From Acrasis kona (taxonomy: Eukaryota > Heterolobosea > Eutetramitea > Acrasida > Acrasidae): 64,000 bases of DNA. The stretch spans positions 1 through 64,000 of the forward strand of contig JAOPGA020000668.1 in the NCBI GenBank assembly GCA_026419775.2, given 5' to 3'. Shown here piece by piece: positions 11,781 to 22,596 of this stretch (position 1 is the first letter of the stretch; the number at the start of each line of letters is the position of its first letter). Below the pieces are notes generated by a model. It did no database searches and was not told where the DNA came from. It worked only from the letters and a program-made list of their open reading frames with translations. The position numbers were made by a program, and so were the translations under genes.

Positions 11781-12128
11781 TCATCGGGTATAACATTGTA
11801 CAAACTCGTCAACATCTGTATCTTGTTCCTGGGCTCCACATGAAGTAAGTTTTAATTCGTCGGTTCCTCGTGTCGTGCCTTCCAATTGATGACAATTCTC
11901 AGATATCATGGCAATCTTCCTTGAGAACTTCCAATCGGATAACGTGTCTCTATTTACTTCTTTGGTAATGTTTTTCAAACATTTAGAATTCTGATGTCCT
12001 GACATTTTCTGGTAAGTAACTCCCCAAATCTGAGAGTTTCCCCTTTGAAAGTCTACACTGATGACGGCAGGTGCTTGAATCTTGACAATAGTAGATTTAA
12101 TCTGCGGACTTATGTGGAGCTCCATCAT
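11781..12128 (-). CDS. Hypothetical protein (115 aa), weak
   Basis: An ATG-started frame of 115 residues with five Cys and an acidic C-terminus (EQDTDVDEFV). There is no signal peptide, membrane segment or recognised domain. It could be a gene, one exon of a larger one, or chance. The region upstream up to the HRD1 start (12129-12609) contains nothing else I can support. Confidence 0.3.
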   Translation of the reverse strand: MMELHISPQIKSTIVKIQAPAVISVDFQRGNSQIWGVTYQKMSGHQNSKCLKNITKEVNRDTLSDWKFSRKIAMISENCHQLEGTTRGTDELKLTSCGAQEQDTDVDEFVQCYTR

Positions 12129-12609
12129 CCTGTCATATCTTCATGTTTGTGGGGAGTGTATTTAGCTCTAGTAGTGGTGAATATTGCGTATAGAGAGGTT
12201 TTCGAGTGATAGGCATGGGAACTTGGTATTCGTGTGGATGATGTTTGCTTATTTCTTATGGTCGAATTTGTTAAACCTTTGTTCTAGATGCATTCATTCT
12301 TTGTTATTGCTACACACTCTTCGCCGGTCATCAGGTAAATAAATACTTTTGTTGTGAAAGTTGGTATCGCTTTCAGGTGGTTATATAAATCATTTTCATA
12401 GGTGATTGGCCTAAGGTACCGAATATGTTCAAGTTCTGCAATACGAAAGAAACAAGTGCGTTGCGATTATACTATTAGTTCGCACTTCATCTAGGCTCGA
12501 CACGAATAAAAATTATGCCAATCGCTCCCTGTTTGAACTGGATCTTGAAAGCTTTCGGATCTGGTTGACCATTTGCAATCAAATTGCTTTCCACGTCTCC
12601 GAAATAAAC
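12129..12609 (+). other. Intergenic stretch upstream of HRD1
   Basis: About 480 bp without a supported gene, repeat or RNA. It probably contains the HRD1 promoter and the 5' flank of the weak minus-strand frame ending at 12128. Confidence 0.4.
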
Positions 12610-14197
12610 ATGGCATTCATAAGGCTACGGACTTATTTCGCAATATCAACATTAATAACAACATTCCTGGTAGCATATTCATCGAATCAATACCAGCAGT
12701 TTTACCCCATCGTCGTGCATTTAGTAGGGTCGAAAGTTAGCCGGCTGATCCTTCTGAACGATGCAATTTTATCAGTCGTTCTTCTTGGAAAACTTGTACA
12801 AATTATATTTTTTGGGAAACTAAGAACAGCAGAGGAGGAGGTAGGAAATCATTTATTGAAAGATTATAAAAGTGACACTTTAGACAACATGGGAGAAGTC
12901 ATATGTAGCATTAATCGAAACTTGTCTTGCATTGACCATTTTCCGCGGCGAGTTATCATCTAAAATTTTCGTTGCCTTTGTGTTTTGTCTATTTATCAAG
13001 ATATTTCACTGGCTTTCGCAAATGCGGGTTAAATATGTAAGTCTTACGAACACGATCTAGGTACAAATGTTTTTATAGATCGAGTCTCTACCCGACACAC
13101 CCAGATCAACATTTGTAAGATTATATGTGCTGTTGAGCATCCTTTTAATTGTTGACCTTGCACTATCCAAGTACTATTTAACGTACTTTTTCGAAAATGG
13201 ACCAACAGTTAAAGTACTGTTCTTGACAGAGTACAGCATCATGGCAGTGATTAGCATAACGTCATGGGTCAGGCTCACCATGCACGCCGTTAACATTTAC
13301 ATGCAAAACGCTCAATTGGCAGGAAATCAAAGGGGTGACGACGGACCAGAACCAATCGGTTGGGAGGGCCACGAAAGAGCCATATTCTATTTGGACATTG
13401 CTTCGGACCTACTTCAAAGCGCCATTTACATTTTATTCTTTGGTGTCATCATGTCAAAGTACGGACTTCCCATCCATCTGCTTAGAGACATTTATGTAGC
13501 CGTTCATTCAATGTTCAAGAGGGTGAACGATCTAGTACACTACAGAAGACTGACCACAAACTTGGATCAAAGGTTTCCAGAAGCAACCGCGAACGATCTT
13601 GAAGATCAACAAATATGTGTTGTGTGTCGGAACGAAATGGTCTTTGGACAATTAAGCGTCAAGAAATTACCTTGCGGCCACATGTTCCATGCTAATTGCT
13701 TGAGAGGCTGGTTAGAAAGAGGTCACAACTGTCCCACATGCATCGCACCAGTTGACAGGGATGACTACGAAAAGTATTTACGAGACAGAGGAGAAATCAG
13801 ACAGCAACCACAACAAGCACAACCCGAAGTAAATCAACAACAACAACAACAACCTGTCGACAATCAACAAGCAGAACTCAACCAACAAGCCTTAATCGAT
13901 CAACTCCAACAACAACAAGACGAATTATTAAGGTCGCTATCAGAACAATTGGAGCAGCAACAACAAGTCGACCAACCTGAACAATTCAATAATCGTGTAA
14001 ATGTTCAACAACAAACATTAATGAATCAAGCTGACCAGATGGTGCTGAATAACATTATGAACAGTGTGACGCTTCCGCAGGCTGCTGCTTTTCAGGGTGG
14101 AGACGCGTCCTCGATTGTGATGCGAGACATGTACATTAAGTATCTTGAGAATACACGCATTTTGATTGATGAGACTTTAGAACAATTGAAAAAATAA
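12610..14197 (+). CDS. HRD1: HRD1/synoviolin-type ER membrane E3 ubiquitin ligase
   Basis: Three exons, 12610-12840, 12884-13036 and 13079-14197, 500 residues. The N-terminal half has about six membrane helices; landmark QFYPIVVHL and the cytosolic piece KLRTAEEETTWEKSY align with HRD1. A RING-H2 finger follows around residue 265 (CVVCRNEM, then CGHMFHANCLRGWLERG and CPTC). The tail is Gln-rich with long Q runs and ends in a helical segment. HRD1 ubiquitinates misfolded ER proteins at the retrotranslocon (ERAD). The first intron removes 43 nt that would otherwise stay open for a while and then shift the frame out of the conserved helices; splicing restores ALIETCLALTIFRGEL. Confidence 0.92.
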
Positions 14198-14360
14198 AAA
14201 AAGTTACATGATTTGTTAAAAAGATTTTGATCATTGCACACAGCGTTGAAATGTTGTTTTATTGTATCAATCTCTTCGAAGACCGTTCAAACACATACAG
14301 AGAGTTGAGAGTAGTTGGTCTAAGATAACTAAAACCAATATAAAGTAATTGAAAATTTAT

Positions 14361-15002
14361 TTACAACATGGAAGCAACAGCGACCAATACAGTTGCGAAT
14401 CCTAAAGTGAAGGTTGATGCAGATGAGGCTCTTGCGTTNTCTTCACCGCTCTCGTTGTTACCAACTGGAGCTTTAGTGACTGGTTTAGATACTTGAACTG
14501 GTGCGGATGTTGTGGTTGTTGGGCATTGTTTGCATACTGGGCAGTGATCACCGGTACGTCTGAATCTTCTTGCTGGGGAAGCATTGTTGTCACCTGATAG
14601 GTTAGCATCGACAGTTCCGCATTTGCATGGTGCGCATGTGGTGGTTGCTTCAACTGGTGGTGATGACTCAACTGGTGCTTGTGAGGTGACCTGAACTGGT
14701 GGTGAGGTAGTGGTTGGTGCAGCAGTGGTTGGGCATGCTTTGCAAACTGGGCAGTTATCACCGTTGCGTCTTTGTCTTCTAGCTGGTGAGGCATTGTTAT
14801 CACCTGATAGGTTAGCGTCAACAGTTCCACATGGGCATGGTGGGCAAGTTGTTGGTGCAGCTGTTGTGGTTACTTGTAATGGAGGAGAGGTTGTAGTGGG
14901 TGCTGCAGTTGTGGGATCAGAGTTTCTTCTTTGGCGAGAAGAGTCTGCATTGACTGTGAAGATGATTGCTAGAGCAATTAAGATAGCTAGAATGAATTTC
15001 AT
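14361..15002 (-). CDS. Secreted, probably GPI-anchored surface protein with two internal repeats
   Basis: 213 residues. It has a clear signal peptide (MKFILAILIALAIIFTVNA) and a hydrophobic C-terminus behind a small-residue stretch, the usual layout of a GPI-anchor signal. In between are two near-identical units about 70 residues apart: each has CGTVDANLSGDNNASPARR, a dibasic RR site, a CPVC pair and a Thr/Pro-rich spacer likely to carry O-glycans. Base 14439 is an unresolved n, making one residue unknown in the spacer before the anchor signal. No enzymatic domain is visible. A role as a coat or adhesion protein is an inference from layout. Confidence 0.75.
   Translation of the reverse strand: MKFILAILIALAIIFTVNADSSRQRRNSDPTTAAPTTTSPPLQVTTTAAPTTCPPCPCGTVDANLSGDNNASPARRQRRNGDNCPVCKACPTTAAPTTTSPPVQVTSQAPVESSPPVEATTTCAPCKCGTVDANLSGDNNASPARRFRRTGDHCPVCKQCPTTTTSAPVQVSKPVTKAPVGNNESGEXNARASSASTFTLGFATVLVAVASML
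14493..14912 (-). repeat. Tandem 210-bp coding repeat, two units
   Basis: Two units of about 210 bp in tandem inside the surface-protein gene, roughly 14703-14912 and 14493-14702. The core encoding VDANLSGDNNASPARR is nearly the same in both, while the Thr/Pro spacers differ more. This fits a recent internal duplication. Confidence 0.7.
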
Positions 15003-15360
15003 TTAACTTGTTGTTGTGTTGTTTTTGTTTAGTTTTATTGATAGATATCTATCTGTTTAAATAGGATAAGTCCATCTAATAATAGAATCTAATCTTAAAC
15101 CATTTCCACAAAAGCTAACTCAACTACAATTTGTAATATTTTAGCCATTCTCCCACCAGAAGCTATTAATATAAGGCGAATTATTTTATATAAATTGACT
15201 CAGTTACAATAAAGATGGAAAGGTTACTGCAAAATAAAATATCGAGAAATCAACCGAAACATTTTTTTGTCTTTGCACAACAAGGAAAAGCACGTGGGTA
15301 CTATAGACACATTCCAATGCAGGACCAAAATCTACTACAACTTCAACTATGTTTGTTGGG
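15003..15360 (+). other. Intergenic stretch with left part of a dispersed repeat
   Basis: Upstream of the surface-protein gene, with no supported gene. The part from about 15250 resembles the region near 56800 (shared Lys/Gln-rich block when read on the minus strand), so the dispersed element fragment annotated next probably starts here. Confidence 0.35.
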
Positions 15361-15480
15361 TTTATGATGCCTGGACACAACAAATTCCATCCCGATAATT
15401 TGTTCGCTCGTATAGCCCACACTTCCCGTGTCAATGATGTAGAAGAAATAGATTTATTTTTCATCAATCCAGTTTATTGA
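15361..15480 (+). mobile_element. Fragment of a DUF7869-like transposon protein
   Basis: The plus strand reads FMMPGHNKFHPDNLFARIA and continues HTSRVND for about 40 codons before a stop. This matches the central block of the larger element at 57018-58500 (FMIPGHNKFHPDNLFSRIAR). About 13 of 77 bases differ, most at third codon positions, so the copies diverged while a functional relative was under selection. It is a short, isolated relic. Confidence 0.6.
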
Positions 15481-15694
15481 AGGCAAAATTCCACTGGATC
15501 ATGTTGGGTACAAAGGCTGGAACAATTTGAACCTCTTCATTTGTGTCATTTTCGTGATTTCCTTGATTTTCACAATTCACTTGATTCCCTTCATTTTCTT
15601 GATTCTAGCTGATTCCGTGATTTCCATCATCTTGATCGTCAGCTTGGTCATTCACCCTTTCTTTGTAACTCTGTAATATAGAATCGCCTTTCCC

Positions 15695-15898
15695 CTACAG
15701 TGCTTCCTTCTTTTTTGGCAGTGTTGTCTCTCCACCAAACCACCCGACAGGAAAGTTGAACTCGAGGCATTTCTGCTCAAATTCAACCTTTTTGGCACCC
15801 AATGCCCCCTTGCTGGTTAGTTTGATCAATGCCTGTTCTGGCAGTAAAAATGTTGAAAATATATCCACATCTATTTCTCCATTCAAAAAAACAGTTTC
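15695..15898 (-). mobile_element. Relic of the C-terminal part of the same transposon protein
   Basis: The minus-strand reading LGAKKVEFEQKCLEFNFPVG then WFGGETTL aligns with LGASKLEIQNTIDTHKFPIE then WLSGKKTLL at the C-terminus of the 57018-58500 element. It lies in the opposite orientation to the fragment at 15361-15480, so the element here is rearranged as well as broken. On its right it abuts a decayed T1-WD40 gene. Confidence 0.45.
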
Positions 15899-16833
15899 TT
15901 CACTGGGTTGTTGAGTGAAAGAATGCAAGCAAAGGTGGAGGAGGACGGTAGCTACTTTATCGACAGAGATGCAGATAAATTTGACATCATACTCGATGGT
16001 CTTAGAGGACAAGATGTTCGAAGGAGAATAAAGATGTTAGAGGTGAATGTGAAGTTGTTAAAGAAAATGGAATACTTGTATTGTTACAGTTACAAGATGG
16101 AAGAATCGCCTATACAAGCGATATATCGATAAGCGTATGGTGTGAATAGGGTGATACAAAATTAATAAAAAAGGTTGCTACTCTTGTAGATTAGTGGGTG
16201 ATAATGAGTACTTTTCTTCTATTGGTATTTTTGACATTTATAATAACAACCACAAAAAGACACTAATGGTCATGAAGAGGTCAGTCATCTAACTTCAGGA
16301 TGGGAGAATAGCCAGTGGAAGTAGTGACAGATCAATCAAGATATGGGACAATGGGAGATGACATTGTACTGACATACATGCGATGTCAATTCAATCATAC
16401 AACTAGAAGATGGAAGAATGGCTAGTGGAAGCAGTGATACCACAATAAAGATTCAGGATATAAGTTTTGGGCGTTGCATAAAGACATTGAATGAAAATTG
16501 TAATTGTATTTTTCAATCATCAATTTAATTATACAACTACAAGACGGAAGAATAGCGAGTGCAGGTGATGATGGGTGAATCAGGATATGGGACATTAGTA
16601 GCAAAGAGTGTGAGATGGTTTTGAGTTGCAAAAGCCTAACTACTATCACAGAGCTGCGAGATGGAAAAATAGCGAGTGGAGTTGCTGATGGAGCAATAAA
16701 GATATGGGACATTAGTAGTGGGCAATGTATGATAATGTACGGTCATGAAAGTAGTATCTCGTCAATCATACAATTACAAGATGGAAGGGTGATGAGTCGA
16801 TGTAATAATCGAGTAGTTATGATATGGAGATAA
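15899..16833 (+). pseudogene. Decayed T1(BTB)-WD40 gene
   Basis: Related in layout to the intact gene at 47188-48483. The left part reads as a KCTD/T1 domain (DGSYFIDRDADKFDIILDGL then RGQDVRR). Further right, about six WD40 blades follow, each with a (Q/E)DGRIASGSSD-like strand and a (I)KIWDIS strand. Blades fall in different frames, one has TGA inside DDG-IRIWDIS, and the T1 part ends at a stop, so it cannot make one protein. Three or more frameshifts plus stops support pseudogene status. The last blade region (about 16620-16833) is still open. Confidence 0.7.
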
Positions 16834-17035
16834 ATTGTGTTTTTGATTTTTATATTAAATCTGTTCTGTTTGTTTCTTCTACATTACACAAGGTATATTA
16901 TTGATCCGTACTTAAATATAGCGAAAGGCCATATTTTTGTTGAAATTGTTGTAAAGTAGGGTATTTTTATCCTTCTATTTTTATGGTTTATAAAAACAAT
17001 CCAAAGTGACCCATTGAAAAATATCAAACACAATA

Positions 17036-17878
17036 ATGACGACGATAGAGAGATTACAGAACAGAGCCACAGACCTAATAAAGGACCAAATCAGACAGAT
17101 TCCCGGTTTATTGTCAATCCACTTTCCACAATTCATAAGGGGATCGACATACGCAGTAACAGGATTAATAAAGCAACTAAGGCCGGATAACAAAGTAAAC
17201 CAGAGATACTGGAAGTTCCTCAAGGAAGGTGTTTTACCAATACTAGGATCAATGTACGCAATTTTCGCAGCTGCAGCATTTTTCTTGCTACCAGTCACAA
17301 TTGCAACACTTTTGTTAGCTCCAGCACTATTATGGCAAATTTTCACAATCATACCTACTTATTCGCTTCGAATTGCTCAAAAAAAGCATCCATTAGACCA
17401 TGGCCTTTTGTTTATGGAGGGTATCGAACAGATTGACCCAAGCCTTGCTAAAGAATACGAAGGTAAGATTAGAAGTAGCGAAACAAAGAGTAGAGGATGG
17501 ATTCAAGCCATTAGAGAGTCATTCGATGATAAGATGCACTTTTGGACATATTCATTAATCGCACTTTCATTCTCTTTGATTCCTCTCATTGGTGGTGTAT
17601 TTACCGCAGCACTCCAGACATACATTGTGTCTCACAAATTAGCAACTAAAGTTCTCGACACATATATGACCAAAATCGAAAAGATGAACAAGCATGAGGA
17701 ATTGGCTTTTGTTAATAAGCATTGGTCTCTTTTGCTTGGATTCTCTTTGCCTTTTGTGTTCCTATCCGCCATCCCTATTGCTGGTTCATTCATACTAGTG
17801 TATGCTGAGGTTGCAGTTGCCGAGTTGTTCTATAGAGAAATTTACAAAAAGGAGATTGCACCAGGTGCTCAAAGATAA
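17036..17878 (+). CDS. Multi-pass membrane protein, possibly EI24/RRT8-like
   Basis: 280 residues, single exon. Hydrophobic segments lie near residues 65-105 (a long hairpin-like block rich in Ala/Leu), 170-195 and 230-255, with a charged linker and coiled stretch between. The layout and the PLIGGVFTAALQTYI segment recall the EI24/CysZ/RRT8 group of ER or lipid-droplet proteins, but I see no diagnostic motif. The C-terminal KK is too far inside to act as an ER-retrieval signal. Function unknown. Confidence 0.7.
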   Translation: MTTIERLQNRATDLIKDQIRQIPGLLSIHFPQFIRGSTYAVTGLIKQLRPDNKVNQRYWKFLKEGVLPILGSMYAIFAAAAFFLLPVTIATLLLAPALLWQIFTIIPTYSLRIAQKKHPLDHGLLFMEGIEQIDPSLAKEYEGKIRSSETKSRGWIQAIRESFDDKMHFWTYSLIALSFSLIPLIGGVFTAALQTYIVSHKLATKVLDTYMTKIEKMNKHEELAFVNKHWSLLLGFSLPFVFLSAIPIAGSFILVYAEVAVAELFYREIYKKEIAPGAQR

Positions 17879-18746
17879 TTTTACACTTTTGTTTCAATAT
17901 AAATCGGATTGAGGTCTTTTTCCACTGTCTCGTTATTTTTCCTTTGGGTGTGTATTCCTCCGTAATTGCTTTGTAATTTCCTCAAGCCATTAATTTCTTC
18001 CACAAGTCATTCAATTTTCCATAAGCCATTCAATTCTCCATAAGCCAAACGTTTCGCACAGTCCATTTGACCACTGTTAGGTCACCAGAATATACAAGAC
18101 AAAAGATTGTGTGAACACATTATAACAATTGTACTTGTTCAAAATCGAAATTTATTAGAAGAAGCCATCGTTATCGGTATTGATTCCATTCAGCACTAGT
18201 GAGTCGGATGTCATCTCATGTTCTGATATCCAAAGGAGTCAAGGAATGCATCCAAATCATCTGCAACTCTCCTCTTCTGCTTTGAGGGCTATCCAAATGT
18301 GGTGTGGATGATTGTGGTCTGGTCCGTTTACTGTAGAACAAGATGTGAGAAGCAAAACATGGTGCTTTCAAGGAAAACACAAGTGATAACAAATATCGTT
18401 CACTCGACGGACCAGCAGGGGGCAAAGAGACTCGATTCGACAGCAAAGAAAGCACACGTAAAGTGGATATTCAGTCAACCAAAAGAAGAAATAGAAGAGG
18501 AGGAGATGATGAAATACGATAAGGTTCTAAATTACGCAAAGAATGCAAACACATGAAGTATCTATCCAATACAGTTCAACCACATAGTAACGAAACATTC
18601 AAGACAAGAAGAGGGAGAGAGTCCAGAGATTGACGAAGAGGCTCCACAACAAATAAAGAAGAGTGGTATTCCTGTGTGTTATTTGTTAATAAAATTCTTG
18701 TCGAATCGATTTATTCTTACAAAATCAATCACACGTCATTCTTTAA
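17879..18746 (+). other. Gene-poor stretch with a possible decayed gene
   Basis: No intact gene. On the minus strand 18165-18455 shows protein-like pieces in different frames (VADDLDAFLDSFGYQNM, then MTSDSLVLNGINTDNDGFF before a stop), suggesting the 3' end of a broken gene. The plus strand at 18460-18560 is Glu/Lys-rich. Either could be a relic; neither is a complete gene. Confidence 0.3.
17986..18043 (+). repeat. Degenerate 19-bp tandem repeat, three units
   Basis: Units gccattaatttcttccacaa, gtcattcaattttccataa and gccattcaattctccataa follow one another directly. The last two differ at two positions. Noncoding. Confidence 0.7.
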
Positions 18747-19229
18747 ATGAACAGAACTCACCAACAGAGAATCAACGAGAGAGAGTATTATAATAGAAGA
18801 GAACGAAATTATTGGCAGATATTTGTTTGTGTGCTTCTTGTAATTGCCTTTCTAGTGTTCTTTGGTCTGTGGGCAAACAGAGTCGTTTATTATAGTGATG
18901 TTTGGTATGGAAGATCAAACTATGTTTCGTGGTATTTGTGGACTTGGGTTATCCTATGTGTCGCAGTTATTTTCGTTTGTTGCTACACTACCCCTCAATC
19001 CTATAGTTCTACGGAGGTCAGACAGCCATTTTTATATCATGTCGATCAAGAAAGTTTGAGAAGAGATTATGATTATACACAAGTTTCAGGACTAGATCAT
19101 GACACACCAAGAACACAACGTACAACAGTACAGCCTCAACCTCAACAACACCGTCCTCATTATAATCAACCACAACCTCAAAATCAAAGTCAAATGGTAC
19201 ATAACCCACTGCCTCATGAGCAAGTATAA
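18747..19229 (+). CDS. Small membrane protein with two helices
   Basis: 160 residues. A charged N-terminus (RINEREYYNRRERNYW) precedes a hydrophobic helix near 25-45, an aromatic loop (VVYYSDVWYGRSNYVSWY) and a second helix near 68-85. The C-terminal half is hydrophilic, Gln/Pro/His-rich and probably disordered. Both termini are likely cytosolic. No family recognised. Confidence 0.65.
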   Translation: MNRTHQQRINEREYYNRRERNYWQIFVCVLLVIAFLVFFGLWANRVVYYSDVWYGRSNYVSWYLWTWVILCVAVIFVCCYTTPQSYSSTEVRQPFLYHVDQESLRRDYDYTQVSGLDHDTPRTQRTTVQPQPQQHRPHYNQPQPQNQSQMVHNPLPHEQV

Positions 19230-19469
19230 TGTACTTCACATTAGTAAATAATCAATTGTAGACACTTCACAATAATATTGATTTTATTCACATCGACTTT
19301 GATGTGGTCTCAAGAATCTTGTTTTGTAATCTGAGCTTGCGCGTCCAATTTTGATGGTTGTTTGTTACCTTCATGTCAAAGAATTCAATTTCCTTGTTGT
19401 AGGAAGTGAACAGTTGTTTTGTAATGAAATGTTTGCAAATTGCGGGAGGAGTAATAAAAGACATCAAAC

Positions 19470-21225
19470 AGCTCGATTGAATTGGATGGAGAATCAGCAT
19501 ACAATGGGGATAACATTCCTGCACCCTCAGCCCAGTTAAATACTCCCTCTGCATTGGCAGTGGATAACTTTAACAACAATGTTTATATTGCAGAAGGGTA
19601 TGGTAATCGCATCAGAGTAGTAAACAGAGGAACCAATTTGATATCAACTTTAGCTGGAACAGGTGTGGCAGGTTCCAGCGGAGACGGCGGGAATGCCACA
19701 TCGGCCAGAATAAATCTTCCATATGGATTAGCTTTCGACAATGCAAAAAATCTACTTTACATTTCGGATGCATTAAACTTCTGCGTCAGGGTGGTGGATA
19801 TATCGTCCGGAATTATTATTTCCACATTTGCCGGCGATGGAACTAGAGGAACCAATGACAATGTTATAGCAAGCTCTGGTCAATTCAAGTTGCCTGTTGG
19901 GTCAGCCATAGATGGCATCAACAATTTAGTATACATTGCCGATAGACAGAGTGACACCGTCAGGGTCGTAAATAGAACAAACAATATAATCAGCACATTT
20001 GCGGGGACTGATGGAGTATCATCTTCAACTGGAGATTGTTCTCTAGCAGCGAGCGCTGTACGTTAGATGTACCTAATGATGTATATGTTGACAACACAAA
20101 TAATTTGATATACATCATAGAAAGTTCTGGTCATCGTATCAGGGTAGTAAACAAAGAGATATTCGAATATCTCCAACACCTACACCTACTGCAGCACCAA
20201 TTCCTTCCCAAATATTAGTCTGCTCTGGTATTGCTGCTGACAGTAGTAATGTGTGTTCAGGCAATGGAAAATGTGCTTCTCAGAATAACTGCTTATGTAA
20301 AACTGGTTTCATAGGGACAGTTTGTGAGATTGACATTAAGTCAATTTCTAACAATTATTTTGCATTCGACAGCATCAACATAACATCTGCAGTAAACACA
20401 AACGTAGCTAAACGAATTCAAGGAGCTACCGGTCAACCTCTATACACGCCAACAAATGATAACAAGTTATTATTACAGATTGGAGAAACAGGAAAGAAGG
20501 CATTATGCTTCGACCCACCGACGTCTATCATTGGATTTCAGTCGTTTGTTTTGTTTAGTTTTCCAAATATATTACCATCTGGATTTATTACTGGTATTGC
20601 TCTTGTGCCTACCAGTAGCATTCTATCCATCGATTCATCTGTTTTATTCTCTTCTGGAGGAGCACAGCAACTCGTCCTCAAAAGTGATGCCACTTCGTCG
20701 ATTAGCGCCACTCTGCAAGTAAACACTGAATACTTGTTAATGATTGGTGCGGATAATGACGTGAGTTATGTCTTGTCACAGATAACAGATACGAAAAAAC
20801 AGGTAATTGCTACGAATATAAATTATATATCAGATGGCTCGCTGTTTGACTCGATATACAATGATAAATATTCCATCTGTGTTGTTATTTCTTCAGAATC
20901 AAAAAGGAACATAAATGCTGTTAATACAACCATGCTACTTTCTTACTACGGTTCTCAAAAAATACTCTTTGAGCACTATTAACGCAACATCAAAAGCTAG
21001 AGGATCGAGTTCAATGTTGAATCCTGGCGCTATTGCAGGAATTGTTTTAGGAGTGATATTTGGTGTGATATTGATACTGCTTTTGTCATTTTAATAATTA
21101 CGATCATTCTCTGCTCCAATAAAAAACAAAAGGCGGGGATTGATGTAGAAATGAGCCAAACCACATTAGAAATGAGGGAGGAAATATTGGCCTCCAAAGC
21201 GAATTCACATCCAGTAGAGAACTAA
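19470..21225 (+). pseudogene. Decayed NHL-repeat/EGF receptor-like gene
   Basis: Reads as NHL beta-propeller blades (NVYIAEGYGNRIRVVN, LLYISDALNFCVRVVD, LVYIADRQSDTVRVVN, LIYIIESSGHRIRVVN), then an EGF-like module (CSGNGKCASQNNCLCKTGF), a beta-rich ectodomain, one membrane helix (AGIVLGVIFGVILI) and a short tail ending PVEN. The frame breaks near 20063 (one T missing), near 20160, near 20955 and near 21088, and there is no start codon or signal peptide at the 5' end. So it is 5'-truncated with at least four frameshifts. The intact parent would be a type I surface protein. Confidence 0.8.
20156..20173. repeat. Perfect 18-bp palindrome
   Basis: gagatattcgaatatctc is its own reverse complement. 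It lies exactly where the frame of the NHL/EGF pseudogene breaks. Confidence 0.8.
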
Positions 21226-21305
21226 GTAGTGCTCAGAGCAATACTATTGAGTTTTAGTTCTAAATGTGTGAGGAATCGGGTGTAGAAATAAACAATATTT
21301 TATTA

Positions 21306-22511
21306 TCAATTTAAGTGGAATGTATTCAAGAACTTCTCCCAATCCAATGGGTGCTTCGTGATGAACATTTTGTTGTGCTGAATAACCTCTGAATTTGTAA
21401 GAGCACTATACAAACTGACCTTATCAACGTTAGAACAAGACCCAAGTACATGATAGTTCGTCAAGTGTGATGTTAATTTATCACCCAATAGATCGTCACT
21501 CATCACCATGATCAATCCTTCCTGTGTTTGTGACACAGTCCACTCATGACGTTCAAACAACCTACCCCAACAAATATTAAGCAACAAGCCAGAAGAAGAA
21601 TTTGAATTGGAAGCTTCATCAGGTACTGAGAATACCTCAACATCAAATTTTGTACCTGTCACTAAGCACAAGCCATTTGGGTACTGTACGCAACTGCTGT
21701 TATGATTTGACTCGCTTTCAACAATTTCTGCATCACAGAAAGGTGATTCTTTATTCACAATCTGATCAAAAATATTTTTTAAACTTTCGGAACACACAAA
21801 CTGCTCCATAGAAGCACAAAAATAAACTTTAACAATATGCTGTTGGTAACTTTTTATTTCATTTTCTATGATTTTTTCGAAATTGTCATTTGTTTCCATT
21901 TGTTGCTCAATAAAATCATTTAGATCATCAGGCATCAAGAACACAAAATTTGTGTTTTCCAAATGAACTGTAACGTTACGTTCGGCAAAGTCGATCTCCG
22001 TTAACACTCCTTCATACCATGCATTGGCAAATAGTTGAATTCCGAACTTTACAAGTTCTTTATCATCATAGTCAGGAAAAGTAATTTTTCTTTGACGTTC
22101 AGAAGAGATTTGAACTCTTAAGTCCTTCATTGTGGTTGAGCTGTTCGGAAGAAGTATTATGTGATTTAATTCGAGATCTTGACACTCTCTAATTAATAGG
22201 ATGACCCCGTTCGTTACGTTGAAACTGAGTCTGTCCTCATCAGAGTACATATATGGTTTACCGTCAGACTCGATGATAAAATGTACGTAGTTTGAGCATT
22301 TGATTCCATTAATAAAAGAGATCAATTTTCTCTCGCATTCAAATTCTATTTGAGCTTCTTTAGGTATTATTAATTGAAATGGAACTTCATTTTTCACTTC
22401 ATCCAACAAACCAGTCTTTGTGTATTCTATATCCTTTTTTATGTTTAATTGAAGGGAGTTATGAAATCCGTCTTGAAGAGACAAAATATTATCTACATAC
22501 ACCTGCTCCAT
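21306..22511 (-). CDS. Hypothetical protein (401 aa)
   Basis: An open 401-residue frame from the ATG at 22511, 85 bp from the divergent uridine phosphorylase start. The frame is open further upstream without an ATG, so a longer 5' end through an unseen exon is possible. The sequence is acidic with mixed alpha/beta character, Cys scattered in the C-terminal third and a Ser/Asn-rich loop (EASNSNSSSG). No signal peptide, membrane segment or known domain was recognised. Confidence 0.65.
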   Translation of the reverse strand: MEQVYVDNILSLQDGFHNSLQLNIKKDIEYTKTGLLDEVKNEVPFQLIIPKEAQIEFECERKLISFINGIKCSNYVHFIIESDGKPYMYSDEDRLSFNVTNGVILLIRECQDLELNHIILLPNSSTTMKDLRVQISSERQRKITFPDYDDKELVKFGIQLFANAWYEGVLTEIDFAERNVTVHLENTNFVFLMPDDLNDFIEQQMETNDNFEKIIENEIKSYQQHIVKVYFCASMEQFVCSESLKNIFDQIVNKESPFCDAEIVESESNHNSSCVQYPNGLCLVTGTKFDVEVFSVPDEASNSNSSSGLLLNICWGRLFERHEWTVSQTQEGLIMVMSDDLLGDKLTSHLTNYHVLGSCSNVDKVSLYSALTNSEVIQHNKMFITKHPLDWEKFLNTFHLN

Positions 22512-22596
22512 GTCTTGCTGCACGTGTGTTAAATTGTAAGGAGGATATTGATAGGATTGATAACGGCCTGGATTGTTCCAAACCAAAAAAAAATTG

